In this document: positions 10,961-21,264 of the stretch, piece by piece
Position numbering within the stretch: position 1 is the stretch's first letter
How the letters are laid out: each line of letters begins with the position of its first letter
NCBI GenBank assembly: GCA_009760855.2
Contig: WPIO01000252.1
Coordinates: 1-64,000, forward strand
From: Cristatella mucedo
Taxonomy: Eukaryota > Bryozoa > Phylactolaemata > Cristatellidae
Direction of reading: 5' to 3'
Length of the DNA: 64,000 nucleotides
Program-made: the position numbers and the translations under genes
Notes under the pieces: generated by a model
What the model saw: the letters and a program-made list of their open reading frames with translations, nothing else
Told to the model about the DNA's origin: nothing
Databases searched by the model: none

Positions 10961-11750
10961 GAGGCCAGCACGGTGTCGAGTACAGCAGGGGGAGGGGGCT
11001 TGGAGCCCATTGGTCAGGCTGTCAGCCTCTTTTCCATTCTGTGCATGCAGTCGCCTGCTCACCGCCACCTCACCTTTCGGAATAGCAGCGAAGAACCGTG
11101 GAGATTGGTGTGATACAGCTACACTGAAGGAGTGACATTGGTGCAGAGATTGATACTTATTGAGGCAGTGCGAAGCTGCTGAGAAACGACTTATATTTGC
11201 TCTTAGTAAGTAATGGAGGTTGCCAACTGTCACCAACTGTGTTAGGGTGAGAACTAAGCATAGCATACGGGAGAGCAGCATGTCCGCATTAGTCATTCTG
11301 ACTCAGACCCCTGTGTAGGGTTGGCCAGCTCACGCCCTGTCACCATTAACGTGAGCCGCATTTGGTCTCACTGGGGAGGGGAGGCGGGGTGAAGGCACGA
11401 GTTACACAATAGGGTTGTCGTTGGGCTACAGTCGTTGACCTGCTTCCCAAGGCTACACGACAGCTGGCTTGCCTCGATCGGCTGAGACCGGTGCAGAAAT
11501 GAAATGAGAGCCACGTTTGTAATTGGGATTACTCACATGCCGGCGAGATCACTCGCTCGTGTACAAGCTCCAACCAGACTTCGCTCTCAGTGAGGCCTGA
11601 TGGTGAGGCAATCATTGTGAATAGTGCACTGGTACACAGGCCGCGTAATTGCTCTACGAGAAAAGCTCGTCGAAATGCTGTCACGCAAGATTCAGGCCAA
11701 CTCATTCACTGTTACTGGAATTGACATGCAACACCAGAGGGCAGGCGGCA
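10961..11750. other. intergenic, nothing recognised
   Basis: No gene or repeat copy identified. The minus-strand frame at 10,844-11,296 has no recognisable feature. Confidence 0.4.
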
Positions 11751-11751
11751 C

Positions 11752-11805
11752 AAAGCCGGATTCGAACCCGAAAAGTGAGCTCTAGCTCACCGATGCAACC
11801 GCAGC
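11752..11805 (-). mobile_element. tRNA-like head with perfect B box
   Basis: On the minus strand a perfect B box (GGTTCGAATCC) follows a tRNA-like GTTGCATCGGTGAGCTAG block. No acceptor-stem pairing or SINE body was identified, so it is probably a fragment of a third tRNA-derived family. Confidence 0.35.
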
Positions 11806-11914
11806 GGCTGCACTTTCATTATGTTACGCGCTAGGGGATCTATGTTTTATTCTGGTGGGGACATCTCTCGTATGTATGTATCCCCCATTTGTAACTCTAC
11901 AAAGCCTCAAAGAT

Positions 11915-12215
11915 TTAAGTAAGTGTTACAGCTTGCTCAATGGATAAGCGTCTTTCCATACGCAAACAGTAGCCAGCGGTTTTCATATCAAGCAACACTA
12001 TGAAAGTGAGAAACATTGCTAAGGCAGGACGGCAGTCAGGAAATTGAGTAGTATAGCAGCTCAGAATGATTGGAAAGATTGTGCCACAGTCGGCAGCAGG
12101 AAAGAAGATAATGTTGCCTAATGAATGTGGCAGTGAGTTCCACGGTCTAGGATCTGCTGAGCCAAAGCTTCTGGTGCCAACTGTATTTAAGCAAACAGGG
12201 CCTGCAATCGGCCCC
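11915..12215 (-). mobile_element. LINE B (or close relative) 3' coding remnant
   Basis: The minus strand reads NTVGTRSFGSADPRPWNSLP followed by SLGN and a cysteine/tyrosine tail. This is the same module as in the other LINE B copies (TVGDRS.V.AGPRLCNSL). It is 5'-truncated. Confidence 0.6.
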
Positions 12216-12252
12216 AGCAATGCCCCACTGCAGCTGCCTCCTAAGCCGCCTT

Positions 12253-12402
12253 AGTCTGGCCCAAAGGTTAAGGTGACAGCTTTTCACGACCGAGGTCAAG
12301 GTCAATCCGACTATTGACCGAGGTAGTGGCTCGAGCCTTATGGCTTTTGCAAAGCGACTGGGCAGAGAAAAAGCTCTCTTAGGTGGCTACACGAATGAAT
12401 TT
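12253..12402 (+). mobile_element. SINE-1, diverged copy
   Basis: Retains the order TTAGTCTGGCCCAAAGGTTA, GGCTCGAGCC and AGAGAAAAAGCTCTCTTAGG followed by an AT-rich tail, with many substitutions and an inserted stretch between the boxes. Confidence 0.6.
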
Positions 12403-13290
12403 TATGTAATCTTTATTCTTTTAGGCTAGGCAAAGGAGAGGAAGTGCTTGGTGCAGGGGCAGGCTTCCCAGCGCCGATAGCAAGAATGTACAGGTATCAT
12501 GGAATTCGTTTTATTCACTCGAATTACAAAGTGCTCATACTTGAATTACGATGACATATTTTCGTGTACTCTGAAATATTACCTTGAAGTCAACGAAAAG
12601 AAGGTTATGCTGAGAGCGTTGCGAAAGTCGTGAATGCGCATACACTGCCGTCTAGGGCTGCTGCTTTTTCGGGTGACAAGGTCAAATACTTGCCGAATAC
12701 CTGGACTGAACTGACAACAGCGATTCGGATCTTTCGTTGGAACGACGCTGAGAGGAGGAAGCTGTGCCGAGGAAACTGCTCACAGGAAACTGGGTGTAAG
12801 AACACTACAAGCTCATTCTTAGGGTTTCTCACTTAGCGATTGCAGCAGGAAGTGCAGCATGTGATCAGTGAAGGACCAGCAGTTCGAATGACTAAAAATA
12901 GATAAAATCAATGAATAATTAATAAATAAATAAATGAGTAACAACGAAATAAACGTGACCACGTGACCGAAGCAAACACGGATGCCTCTAACAGCTGCTT
13001 ACGGGGCTTGGAAATGTTTCCGAACAACTGAGATCGGCTGCCAATCAGTAACAGACAGGTAACTTTAAGGAACAACAGGCGGCACCAGGCCACCCACGTC
13101 TTGTAGCTCTCCAGCTATCTTAAATTTTGCATTATTTTCGACAAATGTTAGCTTCTGCTGCGAAGTGTAGTTATAACTGAAAAAGTCTATCCGTCTATCC
13201 CTGGCTCATTCTCATCGTCCCTCTTCCTGCTATAGATTTCTTAATGTCATCTCTCTTTCCCATTTCCTACCTTCTCTCTGTCTCTGCCTG
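12403..13290. other. intergenic, nothing recognised
   Basis: Unique-looking sequence. The short frames at 12,605-12,836 overlap on both strands without support. Confidence 0.4.
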
Positions 13291-13291
13291 A

Positions 13292-13293
<2 letters not shown>

Positions 13294-13363
<70 letters not shown>
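13294..13363. repeat. (TC)n microsatellite
   Basis: About 35 TC units, with a further TC-rich, imperfect flank to about 13,460. Confidence 0.95.
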
Positions 13364-13367
<4 letters not shown>

Positions 13368-13599
13368 GTCTGTCTCTGACTCTTTCTCACAGCCACTCTC
13401 TCTCTCTGTCTCTGTCTCTATCTCCATCTATCACTGTCTGTCTGTCTCTGTTCTCTCGTCATCTCGGACATCCCTCGCACTAAATTTATATCTGATGGTA
13501 AAATCCAGTCTTTTGCTCGTATGCATAACAAGTCTAGTACTTGCTTCCAGGTGTGTTTGCTTGCTGGTTGTTTGCCTGCTGCTACCAGCCACATCTACA

Positions 13600-13775
13600 T
13601 GTTGACCCTGTGCATGTCACATTTAACGATTTGATGCTGGATGACATTTCCAAATGTTACCACTAACCATTTGGTTATGTTTTCTTCACAGCATCAATAA
13701 TATGCCGAAACGGACATTCAGTTCTCTGAGGTTACTATACACATGTATTAGTATTGCTATTATTATTAGGTACAG
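13600..13775 (+). mobile_element. LINE 3' end, family A variant
   Basis: Shares GCATGTCAC and ACCACTAACCATTTGGTTAT with the piece at 43.7 kb, and ends in a decayed hairpin with an ATT-rich tail. Both look like one variant subfamily of LINE A. Confidence 0.6.
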
Positions 13776-13925
13776 TCACTACCTGCATTTATCTTACACC
13801 CTTCTAGTCTTGGGTCAAGACGCAAGGTGCATCAGCTTAGGTCTCTTCGCCAAAAGGAATTCATTTTTTAGCCGGGTGCTTTATGCCCAACGGCTGGGCG
13901 TGATCGAGTGCACATTACTAGCCAT

Positions 13926-14010
13926 AATTTAACTTAATTTAATTTCATTTAATTTCATTTTAATTTAACTTAATTTAATTTAACTTAATTTAATTTAACT
14001 TAATTTAACT
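13926..14010. repeat. AT-rich tandem run (TTAATTTAAC-like)
   Basis: Short units of TTAATTTAACTTAATT repeated irregularly for about 85 bases. Confidence 0.85.
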
Positions 14011-14024
14011 TTTAGCTCCTTAGG

Positions 14025-14580
14025 TTCCGTCTCGGCTTGATTATTGTAATTCCCTTTTGGCTGGGCTACCAAAGAAAGCAATTAGACCATTGCAGCTGAC
14101 TATGAAAATGGCTGCAGTAAGGCTATTCTTCCAGTCCCACAGGTTTGAGCATGTGTCTCCTTTGCTAAAAGAACTATGGTGGATGCCAGCTGAACTGCTG
14201 CATCAGGTGTTCGCGCCCACGCAAACAATTAGCTATTCCATTAATCAGCTTAAAGACCGTTGGCGACAGAAGCATTGTCTCTGCAGGTCCTAGACTGTGC
14301 AACTCGCTCTCACAATTCTTACGAAACGACAACTACTTTCCTACTGCTGACTATGGCACATCTTTTTCAGCGGTCCTGAGCTGCTACTTCCATGCTACTC
14401 ACTACCTCAAGTGCTCTCCTGACTCTGCTATGCTTCCCACTTTCTCGTTGTTGCGTGAGACGAAGTCTGTTGGCTACCGAATGCGTACCGAAAGCCGCTT
14501 AGGCTGTGAGCGCCGCCCTGTTTAAAGCTCTCCTTCGTAGCACCCACATGGTCTTTATGACTGTGGAGTTACCACGATCA
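14025..14580 (+). mobile_element. LINE B 3' half
   Basis: Reads GLPKKAIRPLQLTMKMAAVR, then FEHVSPLLKELWWMP, then (after a frameshift) a GDRS...AGPRLCNSL block and a YFHATHYLKCSPDS tail. It ends with the family's 3' segment TCTTTATGACTGTGGAGTTA. The module order matches the C-terminus of L2/CR1-type ORF2 proteins, but the sequence clearly differs from LINE A. Confidence 0.7.
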
Positions 14581-15004
14581 TCTTCAAGTTGGCTTTAGCA
14601 TTTTGGCAGTTTCTATTTTCATTATTAAACGACGATTTCAGATTTCAGATTTCAGGATACGGGACGTGCGGCTTAGCCGGATTTGGATATACAGTAAATT
14701 ACCGAAGTTAGTTACCATGTTGAACTTACTTATTTGATCAATGCCCACGGCCGAAAACTTGCTGTCGCTTGGCAAAACAATGCTGCATTAGCAAGCTTGA
14801 CACCATGCCTTGCACCAAGCAATGAGTACCAGGACTTCCAGGCACAATTTAGGCTTTCACTTCTATAAAGAATACACTCAGCTGTACTTTTGCTTTGATC
14901 CCTCTCAGCCCTCGAGCATTTCGAACTCTCTTAACTCCATTGTTGCGTGTACTGATGACATCAACACATGAATGGCAGCAAACTTTCTTAAAGTGAATGG
15001 TAGT
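14581..15004. other. intergenic, nothing recognised
   Basis: About 420 bases with no gene or repeat copy identified. Confidence 0.4.
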
Positions 15005-15470
15005 AATGATACTAATACTAATAATAGTAATGCACTTGATAAAGCACCCTCAGAGAAATCAATCTCTTTCTTGGCGCTTTACATTTGCTGCAAAGGGAAA
15101 TGCAATGGGAAATGCAAAGGGAAACACGATCGAATGGTCAGTGATGTCATGCTTGATAAGCAGCATGATTAACATGGTTAAGGGTGACATGCAGAGGATC
15201 AGCATGCAAGTGTGATTAGAGGCAGCATGCACAGTGTCAGCACATACAAGCACATAAAAGACTAATCACAGGGACACACTAAATGCTGTCATAAATAGGT
15301 GCTTTTTTTAATATATTTTTAAAATATGGTCAAGTCAGGGGATGTCGTTATGCAAGTCGGGTCGGGAGTGAGTTCCAGGCCTTGGGAGCATGTGAACTAA
15401 ATATATGGTCTCCAAAAGATTTGAGGTTTGTATTTGAGGTATAAGTAAACAGCAAACTAACTACTTATGC
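15005..15470 (-). mobile_element. LINE A 3' end with 3' UTR
   Basis: Antisense copy. (ATT)n-derived tail at 15,010, hairpin at 15,040-15,085, then 3' UTR and the last coding bases. It lies back to back with the sense copy at 15,480. Confidence 0.75.
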
Positions 15471-15479
15471 ATAAATACA

Positions 15480-16265
15480 GTGTGATTCAGAAATTGGTAA
15501 GGCTAACGCCTAAAGTCGGCTGTGCCAGCCTGTCTCCAGTTGAATTTGCACGAAATCTAGGTGTCATGTTCTAAAGTGACCTTTCGTTAGACGACCAAAT
15601 CAGCTCCACAATCAAATCTGCATACTTTCAGCTGCGTAAAACTGCTAAAATTCGAGCTTGTTTAGACAGGGATACCATATCCAAGTTGGTCCATGCATTT
15701 GTGACATCCTGTCTTGACTTCTATAACTCAACTGCTTGTTGATCTACTGGCCTGTGCAATCAGGTGCTTACAGCTGGTACAAAACCCTGCAGCTCGGCTT
15801 GCCTGTCGTGAGCATTGCACTTGCCACGTCTCACCACTTCTCGGCGACTTGAACTGGCTTACAGTCAAGCAACGCATCGACTTCCAAGTTTTATCCCTCA
15901 CTTTTAGGTCCCTTCATTCACAGGCTTCAGCCTACCTATCAGATCTACTCCCCCAGCAGGCTAAGCATCCAACTGCGGTGCTTTTCGGAATAAAACTGTT
16001 TACCCACCACCTTGTACAACTCTCACACCCTTTGGAAACTGCCTTTTGCTTCTATGCTCCCAAAGTATGCATCTCACTACTGAAATGCATCACGACATAC
16101 CCTGACTTAACATTCATATAAAAATTAAAAATGCACCTACTTAGAACAGCATTTAGTGGGTCCGTGTGATTCGTCCTTTCGTTATGCGTGCTGAGACTGT
16201 TGCATGCTGCCACTAACCGCACTTGCATGCTGAATCTGTGCATGCACTCCTAACCATGCTAACCA
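15480..16265 (+). mobile_element. LINE A reverse-transcriptase 3' portion
   Basis: Sense copy reaching further 5' than most. With frameshifts it reads ARNLGVMF, LSLDDQISSTIKSAYFQLRK, HAFVTSCLDFYN, the ITPLL-type module, NWLTVKQRIDFQVLSLTFRS and AYLSDLLP. This is the thumb-to-C-terminus order of L2/CR1-clade RTs. It stops in the 3' UTR before the hairpin. Confidence 0.75.
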
Positions 16266-16385
16266 TCTTTGGCCCACTTTCCACTATTCTGTCCCCATTC
16301 TCACTCACACTCTGATTCCTCGGTTTGCCTTCCACCTACTGGGAGCCCCATTTACCACACACGTACGCATGCATGCACGCGCACA

Positions 16386-16474
16386 AACACACACACACAC
16401 ACACACACACACCTACACACACTTACACAGATGCACACACACATACATACACACACACACACACACTTACACAG

Positions 16475-16516
<42 letters not shown>

Positions 16517-16605
16517 GCACGCACACACACACACACACTCACACACTCACACAGACACACACACACACACACACTTACTCACACACTCACACAGACACAC
16601 GTACG

Positions 16606-16659
<54 letters not shown>

Positions 16660-16684
16660 CAAGACTTACAGACTTACACAGATG

Positions 16685-16717
<33 letters not shown>

Positions 16718-16745
16718 ACACACGCACACGCACACACACGCGCAC
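16386..16745. repeat. (CA)n-rich block
   Basis: About 360 bases of CA repeats interrupted by CTTACA, GATG and CGTACG variants. The long His/Thr frames here are artefacts of the repeat. Confidence 0.95.
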
Positions 16746-16954
16746 ACAGCCGCACATACACACGTACGCACATGTGTGTGAACAGGCGCACACGCAAGTA
16801 TGCAGAACCGCCCACGACAGAGTTTGAATGACGAAAGCCAGGTTGCCGATGGCAGCAACGTGGCTACGGTTATCGGGGTAATCATGCTGGTGCTCATCAT
16901 TCTCAGAATGAATCTCAGCAAAGGCATTATCAGAATCAAAATCGAGTAACGCAC

Positions 16955-17085
16955 GGCGTAAGTAAGTAAGTAAGTAAGTAATGCCGTGGGCCGATCGCCG
17001 AGATCTATGGTAGGCAGCCCCCACCCAGCGACTCTCCTCAAGCTCCGCTTCGTTCGGTGCGTTGGGCAAAATAGATATAAATAAT
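16955..17085 (-). mobile_element. possible LINE 3' end with (TTAC)n tail
   Basis: On the minus strand a GC-rich segment reads LGDRPTALLTYLLTY and runs directly into a TTAC repeat (plus strand 16,960-16,982). A (TTAC)n-type tail after a coding-like end is common for some invertebrate non-LTR elements. It is not related to LINE A or B. Confidence 0.35.
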
Positions 17086-17094
17086 ATTCGCATT

Positions 17095-17205
17095 GCATTA
17101 GTATAGCGACCCCAGAGAACCTAAACCTCTCTCTCTCTCTCTCACTCTCTTTCTCCCCCACTCTCTCTGTCTCTCTCTCGGCACTTTGCACATGCTGCAC
17201 AGGAA
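17095..17205 (-). mobile_element. LINE/SINE 3' hairpin with internal (TC)n expansion
   Basis: Starts as the usual antisense tail (AGCGACCCCAGAGAACCTAA), but the CTCT arm has grown into about 60 bases of TC repeat before the CGGCACTTTGCACATGCTGC block resumes. Confidence 0.6.
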
Positions 17206-17704
17206 GACGGCTTACGCGGCAAAGCTAAAGCCAGCAGACAGCGTTCGGGCAGGACAGGGAGCTGAGGGATCCATTGCTGGCGACCGTGCGCATCCGGTAG
17301 AAACCGTCGAAAGCAGCAGCAGCAGCAGCAGCAGCGGTCGCACGCTGTGCCTTTGGCACAGCTCGATGGAGCTCCGGAAGAAGAAGCCGACATCGAGCGA
17401 CATCGGGCGACTTAAGAAGCAGGCTCGGGCCCCTTAGGAGGGAGTAGCTGAACACTGCTGGGGCGGGCCATCTATAACGACTGGCTGGCTGGGTCAAGGT
17501 TTCTTATTCATATACACACACATATATGCATATATACCTATAATAAAAGTCCTGGTTTATTCACAGTGCACACACGCACACACAGTGCACGACCAGTGTT
17601 ACGTGCTGGCTCCTGCTGCATTCCAAGCGATCTGATGGACCACCCTCCAATTGCATGTCCCAGGCATACAAGTCGCAAAAAAATATGTCTTCGGGTACAC
17701 GTCT
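17206..17704. other. intergenic, GC-rich with (CAG)n
   Basis: A CAG run at 17,313-17,336 inside open frames on both strands (17,186-17,437 plus; 17,225-17,497 minus). No domain is recognised. CA-rich patches follow to 17,590. Confidence 0.35.
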
Positions 17705-18335
17705 GCTTATGCAACGACAACTACTCTCCTACTGCCGACTATGGCTCATCCTTTTCAGCAGTCATGAGCTGCTACTTCTACGCTACTCACTACCTTAACT
17801 GCTCTCCTGACTCTGCTATGCTTCCGCCTATTCCTTGCATTTAGTTCGTATGCTCCCAAAGCCTGGAACTCCCTCCCGACCTGCGTCAGAACATCCCCTG
17901 ACCTGACCACATTTAAAAGGAACTAAAACACACACCTATTTAGGACAGCATTTAGTGGGTCACTGTGATTCGTCCTTCATGTGCTTATGCATGCTGACAC
18001 TGTGCATGCTGCCACTAACCACATTTGCATGCTGACCCTGTGCATGTCACCCCTAACCATATTATTCATTCTGTTTGTTTTTCAAGCATGATTTTACTTA
18101 CCATTTAATTGCATTTTCCTTTGCAGCAAATGTAAAGTGCATAGAAAGAGATTAAATTCTCTGAGGGCGCTTTATCAAGTGCGTTATTAGTATTTGTTGT
18201 GTGAGACGAAGTCTGTTGGCTACCGAATGTGTACCGAAAGCCGCTTAGGCTGTGAGTGCACTATACATAACTCTCCTGCGTAACACCCCACATGGTCTTT
18301 ATGACTTTGTGGAGTTACTGACGGAGATACAATTC
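17705..18335 (+). mobile_element. LINE B 3' portion, split by a LINE A insertion
   Basis: LINE B sequence runs from 17,705 to about 17,840 (CGACAACTACTCTCCTACTG ... TGCTATGCTTCCGCCTATTC). It resumes at about 18,196 (TTGTGTGAGACGAAGTCTGT ... TGGAGTTACTGACGGAGATA). The intact copy at 14.0-14.6 kb shows the two parts are normally contiguous. Confidence 0.7.
17845..18195 (+). mobile_element. LINE A insertion nested in LINE B
   Basis: 5'-truncated LINE A. C-terminal codons around TTCGTATGCTCCCAAAGCCT, 3' UTR, then the hairpin AAAGTGCATAGAAAGAGATT...GAGGGCGCTTTATCAAGTG and a short tail. Confidence 0.75.
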
Positions 18336-18379
18336 AATACATTTCGTGAGAGCTGCACGAGCACTTCACCGAGACACTT

Positions 18380-18382
<3 letters not shown>

Positions 18383-18453
<71 letters not shown>
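18383..18453. repeat. (GA)n microsatellite
   Basis: About 35 GA units, 200 bp downstream of the stop codon of KMO copy 1 (in gene orientation). Confidence 0.95.
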
Positions 18454-18455
<2 letters not shown>

Positions 18456-18655
18456 CGATATTCCGACGTCTCCGACGAGTCCTTTCCTCTACAGCATGGC
18501 AGACCAGGGCCGTCGACTGACAAGCCAGTCTCCAGTCTCTCGTCGTCATCCTCGTCATCACACCTGCCCACAGCCAGCTAATCACGACCAGCAGGTCACA
18601 ACCAGTCAGACTGGCCAGGCCAGACTGCCAGTTCCATAAAGCCGACGACGATGGT

Positions 18656-20224
18656 CTAGATCGACTGACCAATGGCCAACCGCATACCGAGAGCATCCTT
18701 GACCCCTCGAGCGCACACGGCCAATACTGCCGCGCAGCGGTCGCCACGAAAAGCGCCTGAGTGCCACAGCGCGGCTGCCGCTGCTGCCATCGCAAGCGCT
18801 CCGCCGACGTTGAACGCCCTGCTGATCGTGCGGTCCTGCCACGCCCGATTCGCCACACACTGGTGGTAGCGCGTTCGTGTGAACGACACGCTCGTGTACA
18901 GCGGCAGCCAGGCGTCGGCCAGCAGCCAGTGCAGCACGTTGTCCACCTTCTTTCTCGCGACGAACGACCAGCTGTTGACGTGTGCTCGCATCTCGACGTA
19001 GTTGGCCATTGCCAGGTCGCACATGGCGTGTGCATCAATGCACCGCTGCTCGGAGAAGGCACTGAAGGCAGCTGCGAAGTCGGGGCTGCCGCCACTGCTG
19101 CTACTGCCGTGCATCGTCAGCAGCTCGTCTAGAATGAGGCAGTCCTCGAAGCCGGCGTTCATGCCCTGCCCGTAGAAGGGCACCATGGCGTGCGCAGCGT
19201 CGCCGAGCAGCACGGCACGTCCACCGTGGTGGAACGGTTCGCAGCGGACCGACACGAGCGGCAGCGCCCGGCCCGAGTGGAACGCTCTCACCAGGTTCTC
19301 CTCTCCGATGATGGGCAGCGAGTCGGGAAAGTGGCGCCGGAAGAAGCACGTCACGTCGTCGTCGTTGCGAAGCTGGCCGAACATGTCGAACGGCATGAAG
19401 AGCGTGCCGGTGAACGAGCGGTCGGCATTGGGCAGGCCGATCATCATGAACTCGTCTCGAGCCCAGATGTGCAGGTAGTTGGCCTCCATGGCGTACTCGC
19501 GCTCGCCACCGCTTTCGCTAACTTTGGCCGGCATCGGCACCTCCACATAGCCGTGCGAGATGTACTCCTGGCTGAAGTTGAGGCGCGTCTTGGCCTGCAT
19601 CTCCTGGCGCACGAGCGAGTAAGCTCCGTCGCACGCGAAGATGGCGTCGACTCGGTACGCCAGCGGCCGTTCACCGTCGGCCGAGCCGTCCTGCTCGCCC
19701 TCGCTCGGTCGGCCGCCGCCGGCGAGGAAGTGCAGCTCGCCGGCGTCCAGGTCGACCTTGACCAGGCGATGCTCGAACAGGACCGTGACGCCGGCGAGCG
19801 ACTCGGCGGCAGTGAGCAGGATCTCGTTGAGCCGCCGCCGGTCGATGGACAGCAGGTACTGGTCGTCGCTAGTGCCGTAGCGGATGGGCCGCCGGCGTCC
19901 GTCCAGGTCGTGTATCATTCGCGAGTGCATGGGGATGGCCTCGGCGACGACGGCGCTCTCGAGCCCGACGGCGGCGAGCGCCGCTCGACCGCGGCACGAC
20001 AGCGCCATGTTGATGCTGCGGCCCGGCACGTGCTCCATGCGGCGAATGTCGGGCCGACGCTCGAACAGCAGCACGCGCACGTCGCCGCGCCGCGCCAGGA
20101 AGCACGCCTGCAGGCAGCCGACCAGGCCGCCGCCCACCACGGCCACTGTGGCCATTGGCTGGCCGCCGCAGCCGCTACCGCGGCTATCGCCGGCCTTCAT
20201 CTGCTGCTCCTCGTCAGCCTCCAT
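18656..20224 (-). CDS. KMO: kynurenine 3-monooxygenase, copy 1
   Basis: FAD- and NADPH-dependent flavoprotein that hydroxylates kynurenine to 3-hydroxykynurenine in tryptophan catabolism; in animals it sits on the mitochondrial outer membrane. The uninterrupted 522-residue frame spans the whole family length (about 480 residues plus N- and C-terminal extras). Seen in order: the FAD-binding GGGLVG (31-36) and following LFERR; GRSINMALSCRGRAAL; PMHSRMIHD (Arg102) and DDQYLLSIDRRRLN (Tyr123), substrate-pocket positions; the LLGDAAHAMVPFYGQGMNAG block (Asn356); and NYVEMR (Tyr409). A hydrophobic alanine-rich segment near residues 474-486 may be the membrane anchor. Start chosen at MEADEEQQ because it aligns with copy 2; the frame stays open upstream to 20,356. 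No introns. The C-terminal 50 residues differ from copy 2. Confidence 0.93.
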   Translation of the reverse strand: MEADEEQQMKAGDSRGSGCGGQPMATVAVVGGGLVGCLQACFLARRGDVRVLLFERRPDIRRMEHVPGRSINMALSCRGRAALAAVGLESAVVAEAIPMHSRMIHDLDGRRRPIRYGTSDDQYLLSIDRRRLNEILLTAAESLAGVTVLFEHRLVKVDLDAGELHFLAGGGRPSEGEQDGSADGERPLAYRVDAIFACDGAYSLVRQEMQAKTRLNFSQEYISHGYVEVPMPAKVSESGGEREYAMEANYLHIWARDEFMMIGLPNADRSFTGTLFMPFDMFGQLRNDDDVTCFFRRHFPDSLPIIGEENLVRAFHSGRALPLVSVRCEPFHHGGRAVLLGDAAHAMVPFYGQGMNAGFEDCLILDELLTMHGSSSSGGSPDFAAAFSAFSEQRCIDAHAMCDLAMANYVEMRAHVNSWSFVARKKVDNVLHWLLADAWLPLYTSVSFTRTRYHQCVANRAWQDRTISRAFNVGGALAMAAAAAALWHSGAFRGDRCAAVLAVCARGVKDALGMRLAIGQSI

Positions 20225-20639
20225 CGTGCGAACCCGTGCGAAGGGCAGGCCGAATCTGTTCGAAATTGACGAGGCTGCGCCCGAGCCGGAAGCTTGTAAG
20301 CGCTCTCTCGCTCGCTCGCGTCCTCGCGTGCGCTCACGAGGCGGCCCACGAGGCACGGCGGCGCAGGTTACCTAACCGTAGCGACGCCGGAAACGCGACC
20401 TTCCCGGACGAAAGCGAGGCGCGCGACCCCTGGCGTCCGGCCCGGCCGGGCTTCGCCTCCCTGTGCCGCCCGCGACCTCCGCTCTGCTCAGCCTTCTGAT
20501 GCGGCTTCCTGCTGTGAGCTTTTAGCGCCAATTTGCGTTGAAAAAAATTGCGTTGCTTTTGGCACTTCACAATATCCACAGCGGCGCTGCGGCGGCGGCA
20601 CTAGCAAGAAGCCGCAATTGCCGCCGCAGCTGGATCGCG
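20225..20639 (-). promoter_or_regulatory. 5' flank / 5' UTR of KMO copy 1
   Basis: GC- and CpG-rich. Recognisably homologous to the flank of copy 2 (shared TCCATCGTGCGAAC, GGGCAGGCCGAA, GCGCCCGAGCCG-like and CCCACGAGGCACG blocks), but with many substitutions and indels, unlike the near-identical coding tracts. No TATA box is evident. Confidence 0.5.
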
Positions 20640-20709
20640 TTTCCTTTGCAGCAAATGAAAAGCGCCTAGAAAGAGATTTGAGTTCTCCGAGGGCGCTTTA
20701 CCCAGTGCA

Positions 20710-20758
<49 letters not shown>
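20640..20758 (+). mobile_element. LINE A 3' end with (ATT)n tail
   Basis: TTTGCAGCAAATGAAAAGCG, hairpin, GAGGGCGCTTTACCCAGTGC, then about 15 ATT units. Inserted just upstream of KMO copy 1. Confidence 0.8.
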
Positions 20759-21136
20759 CAGCTGGGCCGGGGATTATCCAAGTTGCTGGCCGCCGGGTAC
20801 TCGCTCGGGCCTGGCTGTGCCAGACACTGAATCAGTGGCGTCCCGTATCTATAGACCCTGAGGGGGGACTACTGCCGCCGCTTTGTGCCAGTATTAACCG
20901 TGCTTCGCTGGCTCAGAATGGACATAGTGAATGCGCTCGCGGTTCGCACCCTTCAAGAATGACAGGCCCGGATGCTGAACCCGCGCTCTGGATGTCCTAA
21001 ATTGTAGTTTCAGCAAGCTGCCTCTCGACCCTTGAGGTTGACCCTAAAAGCGCGCCCAGAGCAAGCGCTGTCAGCCACACCCACGAGGCTCTTACTCTGT
21101 GCTTATGTAATCTGAATCATTTGGTAATTCAAATAT
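20759..21136. other. intergenic, nothing recognised
   Basis: About 380 bases with no supported gene or repeat copy. Confidence 0.4.
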
Positions 21137-21228
21137 ACGCTGGCTTGGTCCGGCGGTTAAGGTGTTCGCCCCGACCAAGGTCTGACTGAGGTTGCTGGCT
21201 GAGCCCTGAGGCGTACGTGAAGCGCCTG

Positions 21229-21264
<36 letters not shown>

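Noticed and set aside
15005..16265. Twin-priming (5' inversion) of one LINE A insertion
   Set aside because: The two inverted parts overlap by several hundred bases of the same element, so they are separate insertions.
16269..16831. His/Thr- and Cys/Val-repeat frames
   Set aside because: Pure translation of the (CA)n block, open in several frames on both strands.
19190..20269. 359-codon plus-strand frame opposite KMO copy 1 (and its twin at 30,693-31,940)
   Set aside because: Antisense shadow of the GC-rich KMO codons. It recurs only because KMO is duplicated.
20225..20356. Upstream ATG giving a 566-residue KMO copy 1
   Set aside because: The extra 44 Arg-rich residues have no counterpart in copy 2 or the family. 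MEADEEQQ aligns with the start of copy 2.
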